Part shown: positions 59,263 to 64,000 of the stretch, one piece after another
How positions within the stretch are numbered: the stretch's first letter is position 1
Layout: the number at the start of each line of letters is the position of its first letter
Assembly: GCF_049060325.1 (NCBI RefSeq)
Contig: NZ_JBMGPW010000008.1
Span: 186,001 to 250,000 of the forward strand
Source: Vescimonas sanitatis
GTDB lineage: Bacteria > Bacillota > Clostridia > Oscillospirales > Oscillospiraceae
Reading direction: 5' to 3'
DNA: 64,000 nt
Program-made: the position numbers and the translations under genes
The notes under the pieces: generated by a model
The model's database searches: none
What the model was told of the DNA's origin: nothing
What the model saw: only the letters and a program-made list of their open reading frames with translations

Positions 59263-60105
59263 ATGAGTTATCCTGAAACTACTACGATGGCAACTGCCAG
59301 TGCATTCAACCTTCCCACCATGGCCGGCCTTGATTTCGGCAACGATGATCTTGCCGACGATATGGAGGGCTTGACGCTCTCATTCCCCAAGGTCAAGATC
59401 CCGTCCGGCGGCGCACTGCAATTCGAACTGCCTACCGGCGACCCGGAGAATCCGGAGTATACCCGTTTTCTGCAGGGCGTTATCCTGTATCACCATGCCA
59501 GTGGCGCGTATTGGCCCGAGGGCTGTGAATACGATGATAACACCGTCCCTCTGTGCTCCACCGTGGACGGAAAGCAGGGCTACGGTACGCCCGGTGGCGC
59601 CTGTGCTGCCTGCGAGCTGAACCGTTACGGGACGGCAACAGACGGAAAGGGGAAGGCCTGCAAGAATATGCGTATTCTGTATCTTCTGCAGGACGGTGAC
59701 TATATCCCGCTGCAGCTCTCCCTGCCGCCTACCAGCCTGCGACCGTTCAATGATTTCATGAACGCCGCATTTGTGGCCCGGCGCCGTCCGGCATGGAGCA
59801 GCGTGGTGCAGATCGGCTTGAAGCGCGTGGACAACGGCAACAACACCTACAGCGTGGCGACCTTCCGTAAAGTAGAAGATCTCCAGCCTGAACAGGTGGG
59901 CGAGTTCCGCGCCTTTGTAGAGTCGTTCCGCCAGCAGGCGAAGGAGATGCTGAAGAACCGTGCGGAGCTGTCTGCCGCCCGTGAGGGTGAGGAGGACCAG
60001 TATGCCACCGCAAACACCGAGTATGCTGTTGCCGACAGCGGCCAGCATTTCTGCATTTCCGGTGCGGATGTGATCGATGGCGAGCGTGAGGAGCTTCCCC
60101 ACTAA
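59263..60105 (+). CDS. Four-cysteine putative ssDNA-binding or zinc protein
   Basis: A 280-residue protein without signal or membrane segments. Its core holds four cysteines, one in VPLCSTVDG, two in GACAACELNRYG and one in KGKACKNMR, a spacing that fits one zinc ion (residues about 95-140). Conserved strands ILYLLQDGDYIPLQLSLPP follow, and the last 40 residues are acidic. The acidic tail and the position after SSB and DUF932 suggest a ssDNA-handling protein, by analogy with phage genes; I do not know the family name. ATG 59263 is used because GGAGG lies nine bases before it. Confidence 0.72.
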   Translation: MSYPETTTMATASAFNLPTMAGLDFGNDDLADDMEGLTLSFPKVKIPSGGALQFELPTGDPENPEYTRFLQGVILYHHASGAYWPEGCEYDDNTVPLCSTVDGKQGYGTPGGACAACELNRYGTATDGKGKACKNMRILYLLQDGDYIPLQLSLPPTSLRPFNDFMNAAFVARRRPAWSSVVQIGLKRVDNGNNTYSVATFRKVEDLQPEQVGEFRAFVESFRQQAKEMLKNRAELSAAREGEEDQYATANTEYAVADSGQHFCISGADVIDGEREELPH

Positions 60106-60145
60106 ATGAACCTATCAGACCTTATAAGGATCTGAAACATGTGAA

Positions 60146-60180
60146 GAGCCGCAGTCTGTGTAAAACACAGGCTGCGGCTC
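60146..60180 (+). promoter_or_regulatory. Strong hairpin in front of the second sigma-like gene
   Basis: GAGCCGCAG-CTGTG pairs with CACAG-CTGCGGCTC (60146-60180) with a TAAAA loop. No T-run follows, so it may be an RNA-stability or processing hairpin. It lies 23 bases before ATG 60203. Confidence 0.7.
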
Positions 60181-60202
60181 CCAGCATATAGGAGGAACTG
60201 TA

Positions 60203-60715
60203 ATGAATGAAAATACCCCCATGACCCCGGCGCAGCAGTTATTTGCGGAGGAGCATCACAATCTGGTCTATGCTTTTCTCAATGAGAAGAAGCTGCCGGA
60301 GGATGAGTATTACGATGTGGTGGTCTTTGGCTACTTGCAGGCAGTCATGGACTATACCACGCAGGGTGAGTCCAGCCGTTTCAGCTTCGCCACCATTGCA
60401 TGGCGCAAGATGGAGAGCCGCCTGGCAGACCACTTCCGCCATCAGGCATCTACCAAGCGTGCAGCGCCGACGGTCAGCCTCAATGCTGTTATGGACGATG
60501 CCGGCCTGTCTCTGTCCGATATGCTCTCCGCAACGGATGAGAGCTTTCTGGAGATGGAGACCGGCCTGCTGTTCCACGATCTGGGCCGGCATATGCCCCG
60601 ACGTGATATGAACGTACTGCGGCTCAAGGCAGATGGCTACGGTACGCGGGAGATCGCGCAGAGGGAGAATACCACCGTGCACATGGTGCGGAGTATTCTC
60701 AAGTGTGCCTATTAG
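60203..60715 (+). CDS. Sigma-70-like factor 2 of the ICE
   Basis: A 170-residue protein with a region-2-like part (YYDVVVFGYLQAVMDYTTQ, then FATIAWRKMESRLADHFRH, residues 35-82) and a region-4-like HTH at the end (VLRLKADGYGTREIAQRENTT, then VHMVRSILK). This is the length of small ICE- or phage-type sigma factors. It differs clearly from the factor at 53243, so the element has two. Which promoters they read is unknown. AGGAGG precedes ATG 60203. Confidence 0.82.
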   Translation: MNENTPMTPAQQLFAEEHHNLVYAFLNEKKLPEDEYYDVVVFGYLQAVMDYTTQGESSRFSFATIAWRKMESRLADHFRHQASTKRAAPTVSLNAVMDDAGLSLSDMLSATDESFLEMETGLLFHDLGRHMPRRDMNVLRLKADGYGTREIAQRENTTVHMVRSILKCAY

Positions 60716-60794
60716 ATCATTCGCAAGCTGTTTTTCGATTCGGATAATGATTGCGCTTTTCACGACCACACAGGTCGAAGGAAGGAGAAAGAAA

Positions 60795-61022
60795 ATGAAT
60801 AAGAAGCAGGTCATTCTTACCGGCCGGTTGGCCGCACCGCTCTGCGAGGGCAGCCGTGCATGGATACGCCATCATAGCGGTCTGGTCTGCACCTCACGGG
60901 TCGTCCTTATCCAATCTCTCACTGACAGAAAGGCCGTTTTTGAGACCATGAACTCCATGTATCATGTGTCCTTGGAAACGTACCCTTTTGCGATGGAGCT
61001 GCCGGAAGCGATGTGCGCATAG
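60795..61022 (+). CDS. Small protein of unknown function
   Basis: A 75-residue protein starting MNKKQVILTGRLAAPLCEGS with strands (RAWIRHHSGLVCTSRVVLIQ) and a short helical end. GAAGGAG precedes ATG 60795. It looks real because of its ribosome site and coding composition, but it has no recognised motif. Confidence 0.6.
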   Translation: MNKKQVILTGRLAAPLCEGSRAWIRHHSGLVCTSRVVLIQSLTDRKAVFETMNSMYHVSLETYPFAMELPEAMCA

Positions 61023-61035
61023 TATGACGAATGGT

Positions 61036-61260
61036 ATAGGAGGGCGGCAAACGCCGTCCTCCTATATCCCCATCTCCCAGTATAATGGGTATAATGGGAT
61101 CGAAGGAAGCTAACATACCGATTTATGCGACAGTAAAGTCCGGTGTAAATCTATGCACCTTCCCCCGATACCAAACGTGTTAATCGAAGCAGCACAATAA
61201 GAAATAAACGCGGAGAAGCACCGCTGAATTGTTTGACGACAGTTCAGCGGTGCTTTTGTT
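61036..61260 (+). promoter_or_regulatory. Leader region of the DUF4942-helicase operon: hairpins and tandem -10 boxes
   Basis: ATAGGAGG..CCTCCTAT (61036-61065) closes the small gene. Two identical TATAATGGG units in tandem (61081-61098) offer two -10 boxes. A perfect 12-bp terminator hairpin, AGCACCGCTGAA / TTCAGCGGTGCT, then TTTGTTTTT (61217-61263), sits 20 bases before the next gene. This is the same promoter-then-terminator order as at 30.4, 44.0 and 56.7 kb. Confidence 0.7.
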
Positions 61261-61281
61261 TTTGTAGGAGGACTTTTAATT

Positions 61282-62166
61282 ATGGGATTACTCGATAAAT
61301 TGGAGCAAGTTGAGATCAAGGCGGATTCCCGCCTGCCGGAGGATGACCTGATGTTCTGCGAAACCCAGCAACAGGCGTATGATGAATCCTGCCGTGCGCT
61401 CCGTGAAATACGCCAACAGTGGAAAAAAGCGATTCAGGCGCAAAGAGACCTGCTCGGCATAGGGCAGGATGGGTCGCTGCCCTACTTTGGGAGCAATTAC
61501 CGGTTCGGGATAACGGATTTGAACCGAGAACTGGAGAAGTTCCACAGTAGGTTCATCTCTGAACTCACACAGCATTTCAATGAGAAATATAGCGTAACGA
61601 TCTCAACGGATGCCATCAAAGAGCATCTGATCCCCGCAGAGCCGGACCCGTATAGGTGCGATATGGATACGAGCAAGGAGTATCATCGCAATCTGCGGGC
61701 TCTTTCGCTGCACTATGAAGATGTGGTTGACCAGATGTTCATACAACTGGATGGACTCAGTTTTGTAGAACGCGCTTTTCAGGAGCTGCGTACCAAATGC
61801 TATAAAGCGGCGCATAGCTACAACGACAAGCCCAGCTACGACAGTAAAGGGGATACACTTCGCTTTGGCGGATACTTTTGCACCTGTGATGAAAATTGGG
61901 GTCGTGAAGACTGGAGCCTTGCAGACCGCATGAAGGATGTCCTTGCCGGCGTGGCGCACTTTGAAACCAATACCTTTGGGTGCAAGCCTGCGGGATTCTC
62001 CGAGCTGCTCGGTTATTCCGATGTGTCCACCCCAGTGTTTCAGTTCCCGGACTGCCAGAAGCTCATACAACTGCGCATGTTCAAAAATGGGCGCGTGGAT
62101 CTGAAGTTTAAGACGGCGTCTATTGCAAAGGAGTTTGCCGAAACGTATCTTGACTATTCATGCTGA
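61282..62166 (+). CDS. DUF4942 protein
   Basis: A 294-residue protein. The C-terminal half carries the DUF4942 pattern, including LIQLRMFKNGRVDLKFK and IAKEFAETYL at the end; a long helix pair (AYDESCRALREIRQQWKKAI) begins the protein. DUF4942 often stands alone next to, or is fused with, adenine methylases in mobile elements. Here it precedes such a methylase by nine bases. Molecular role unknown. AGGAGG precedes ATG 61282. Confidence 0.82.
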   Translation: MGLLDKLEQVEIKADSRLPEDDLMFCETQQQAYDESCRALREIRQQWKKAIQAQRDLLGIGQDGSLPYFGSNYRFGITDLNRELEKFHSRFISELTQHFNEKYSVTISTDAIKEHLIPAEPDPYRCDMDTSKEYHRNLRALSLHYEDVVDQMFIQLDGLSFVERAFQELRTKCYKAAHSYNDKPSYDSKGDTLRFGGYFCTCDENWGREDWSLADRMKDVLAGVAHFETNTFGCKPAGFSELLGYSDVSTPVFQFPDCQKLIQLRMFKNGRVDLKFKTASIAKEFAETYLDYSC

Positions 62167-62175
62167 GGTGTCGTC

Positions 62176-64000
62176 ATGAAGTATACACCCTCGACAGAAT
62201 CGATCCCCCAGAGCAGTCGCAGAGCAGTTAACGAAAAGCTCCTGTACCTGATCGATAACAACTGCTGCGAAGCGTATGGTATCACGAAGCAGGATGTTTT
62301 TCAGGGTTATACAGGGGATGGGGGCCTGCACGGGCTTTCCCGGAAGAACTATCGGAGCTACCATACATACAGTGAGGCAAAAAAAGAACTGGAAAACGGC
62401 CAGTTCTTTACACCGCCCGCCTTGTGTCAGTTCGTGGCGGATTGCCTTCGACTGGAAGAGGACGATCTGGTAGCGGACCTCACCTGTGGGATGGGGAACT
62501 TCTTCAACGTAATGCCGGTGGAAGCCAATGTCTACGGCTGTGAATTGGACACCAAGGCATTCAAGGTGGCGTCATATCTTTATCCGGAGGCCAATCTGGT
62601 TAATAAGGATATTCGCAATTATATGCCGCAGGTACGCTTTGATTATGTGGTAGGTAACCCGCCCTTCAACCTGCAATGGATGGCTGAGAATGGAAAGGAG
62701 TATCTATCACAGCTCTACTACTGCTTGAAGGCTGCCCAATTCTTGAAGCCGCTGGGGATCCTGGCTTTGATCGTACCCAACTCATTTCTGGCCGACTCGT
62801 TTTCGGACAGCTCAATGATTCGGAAGATGGAGGCACAATTTCGGTTTCTTGGTCAGATCCTGTTGCCGGATGATACCTTTGCGCAGATGGGTGTTTCGCA
62901 CTTCCCAATAAAGCTGCAGTTCTGGCAGAAGAAGGGCGTGGATTCCGAAACACCGGCTCGCTATCACACAGGAATGGATAACGATCTTTCCGGCGGCATC
63001 TATGCTGGTGCAGCACAAGCGATCCACATGTCGCTGCTGCAAATGCCAAAGGCCATGCTGAAGGAAAATCGCGCCAAGATCCTGCGGGAACTGGCAAAGG
63101 AGCGTCAAACCTCTGCATCGTTTACTTATACGGTAGAGAAGATGCTGTACCAAATCAGGATACATCCGTCCCTGAAGGATCGGTATGCCCAATGCTGCGC
63201 GTATCTGCATCGATTCTATACGGAGACACAGCCGCCAGAGATGCGATATGAGGAATGGTGCAAACGGCGGTTGACCGAGGCGAAGGTACTGCATTATCTT
63301 CGTCAGACACTCAGACGTCAGAACCGGCAGCCGGAACGTGATGAGATCCACCTTGTCAAGCGGGATTATTCATTCGCCTATAAAGGGTATAGTGCCGCAG
63401 TGCGACGCCGCATGAGCGAAGAGCTGCGCCAACCTATCCCAGTCTGTGAAGCAGTGCTGCGCGGTGAAACACTCCCCGGTTACGAACGGCTGCTGCGTAA
63501 AAAGCGGCATGAATACCTGATCCAGAGCCAGCCTTTTCAGGAAATGACCCCGGACACGGGAATTGGGAAATGGTTGGATGATTTCTGGTTATGGGATGCC
63601 GAGAACGAGGAGGAGATCCTGCTGAACGATACCCAACTCCACGACCTGAATCTTGCTCTGCAAAAGCGCTATACGCTGCTGCAATGGGAACAGGGTTCCG
63701 GTAAGACGCTGGCTGGCATTGCCTATGGGAAATACCGCATGGACAGACAAGGGTATCGTAACACCTGGGTCATTTCATCGGCCATCTCTATCCGCAATAA
63801 CTGGAATGTGGTGCTGCCCAACTATGACGTGTCGTATGTGTTCGTGGAACGGCTGAGGGATCTGGAGCGGATCAAGCCCAGCGACTTTGTGCTGATGACC
63901 TTCAATGCGCTGTGCAAGTATCGCAGGCAGATCAAAAAATGGCTGAAGATCCATAGCCGCAAGACCTGTCTTGTACTGGATGAAAGCGATGAGATATGCA
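62176..64000 (+). CDS. N6-adenine methylase fused to SNF2/DEAD-type helicase (3' end outside window)
   Basis: The frame is open from ATG 62176 to the window edge (608 codons). Residues 1-330 hold an adenine-specific DNA methylase: ADLTCGMGNFF is the SAM-binding motif and VVGNPPFNLQW the catalytic NPPF motif. A helicase begins near residue 490: EQGSGKTLAGIAYGKY is Walker A and TCLVLDESDEIC the DExx box, where the sequence ends. Fused methylase-helicases of this kind are large proteins common on Clostridial ICEs, where they may protect or process element DNA. The target sequence is unknown. Confidence 0.88.
   Translation, partial: MKYTPSTESIPQSSRRAVNEKLLYLIDNNCCEAYGITKQDVFQGYTGDGGLHGLSRKNYRSYHTYSEAKKELENGQFFTPPALCQFVADCLRLEEDDLVADLTCGMGNFFNVMPVEANVYGCELDTKAFKVASYLYPEANLVNKDIRNYMPQVRFDYVVGNPPFNLQWMAENGKEYLSQLYYCLKAAQFLKPLGILALIVPNSFLADSFSDSSMIRKMEAQFRFLGQILLPDDTFAQMGVSHFPIKLQFWQKKGVDSETPARYHTGMDNDLSGGIYAGAAQAIHMSLLQMPKAMLKENRAKILRELAKERQTSASFTYTVEKMLYQIRIHPSLKDRYAQCCAYLHRFYTETQPPEMRYEEWCKRRLTEAKVLHYLRQTLRRQNRQPERDEIHLVKRDYSFAYKGYSAAVRRRMSEELRQPIPVCEAVLRGETLPGYERLLRKKRHEYLIQSQPFQEMTPDTGIGKWLDDFWLWDAENEEEILLNDTQLHDLNLALQKRYTLLQWEQGSGKTLAGIAYGKYRMDRQGYRNTWVISSAISIRNNWNVVLPNYDVSYVFVERLRDLERIKPSDFVLMTFNALCKYRRQIKKWLKIHSRKTCLVLDESDEIC

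Larger units (their letters stand above)
28222..64000. mobile_element. Integrative and conjugative element (left junction to window edge, incomplete)
   Basis: More than 35 kb of DNA with lower GC and a different gene style from the chromosome starts at the tRNA fragment. It carries a full Gram-positive type IV secretion core (VirB2-, VirB6-, VirB4- and VirD4-like), typical ICE genes (SSB, DUF932, DUF4942, methylase-helicase fusion), cargo (opine dehydrogenase-like enzyme, pilus operon, DUF4143 ATPase, AbiE) and its own sigma-like factors. No integrase, excisionase or recognisable relaxase is in the window; they are expected beyond 64,000. Confidence 0.92.

Overview
The window looks like the chromosome of an anaerobic, GC-rich gut Firmicute, most likely of the order Oscillospirales. 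The evidence is the ctsR-mcsA-clpC stress operon, a group A [FeFe]-hydrogenase with a flavoprotein partner, archaeal-type prolyl-tRNA synthetase, methionine gamma-lyase and Gram-positive sortase substrates. The genus cannot be fixed from sequence reading alone.

Bases 1 to about 28,220 are chromosome. In order they hold: the 3' part of a copper-exporting ATPase that runs in frame into a CopZ-like domain; a membrane protein of unknown role; ctsR-mcsA-clpC behind two CtsR boxes; methionine gamma-lyase; ridA; a 1.6 kb segment (XRE regulator plus surface protein) bounded by a perfect 55-bp copy of the ridA 3' end; a LysR regulator and a divergent lipoprotein; family 4 uracil-DNA glycosylase; an alpha/beta hydrolase; glycerol kinase; a zinc-ribbon protein; the hydrogenase pair; a MATE exporter; an MscS channel; a frameshifted surface-repeat gene; a roughly 315-bp MITE-like element; proS; a PAP2 phosphatase; and trigger factor.

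At 28,222-28,266 lies only the 3' part of a CAU-anticodon tRNA, with its terminator on the left and foreign DNA on the right. This is one junction of an integrative and conjugative element (ICE) that fills the rest of the window and runs past its end. The integrase, the relaxase and the second junction are not visible.

The ICE has modules. 28.7-30.4 kb: DNA-binding and control genes. 30.6-42.6 kb: a type IV secretion and coupling operon (VirB2-like pilin, VirB6-like protein, C39-like peptidase, VirB4, DUF5697, DUF6100, wHTH protein, VirD4, S1-domain protein). 42.65-43.9 kb: an opine dehydrogenase-like cargo gene. 44.3-50.7 kb: a sortase-built pilus operon (lipoprotein, thioester adhesin with CnaB repeats, major pilin, two sortases). 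50.7-52.8 kb: a DUF4143 ATPase beside degraded gene remnants, including a second sortase tail. 52.8-55.1 kb: zinc-finger and sigma-like genes. 55.1-56.6 kb: an AbiE toxin-antitoxin pair. 56.8-64 kb: an ssDNA and replication-like module (SSB, DUF932, a four-Cys protein, a second sigma-like factor, DUF4942 and a methylase-helicase fusion).

The most notable unexplained signal is regulatory. Several ICE operons start with a promoter, then a leader containing a terminator-like hairpin, then the first gene. Two of these promoters, one before the secretion operon and one before the pilus operon, are recognisable copies of the same roughly 65-bp module. This suggests that pilus adhesion and DNA transfer are switched on together, perhaps by attenuation or antitermination.
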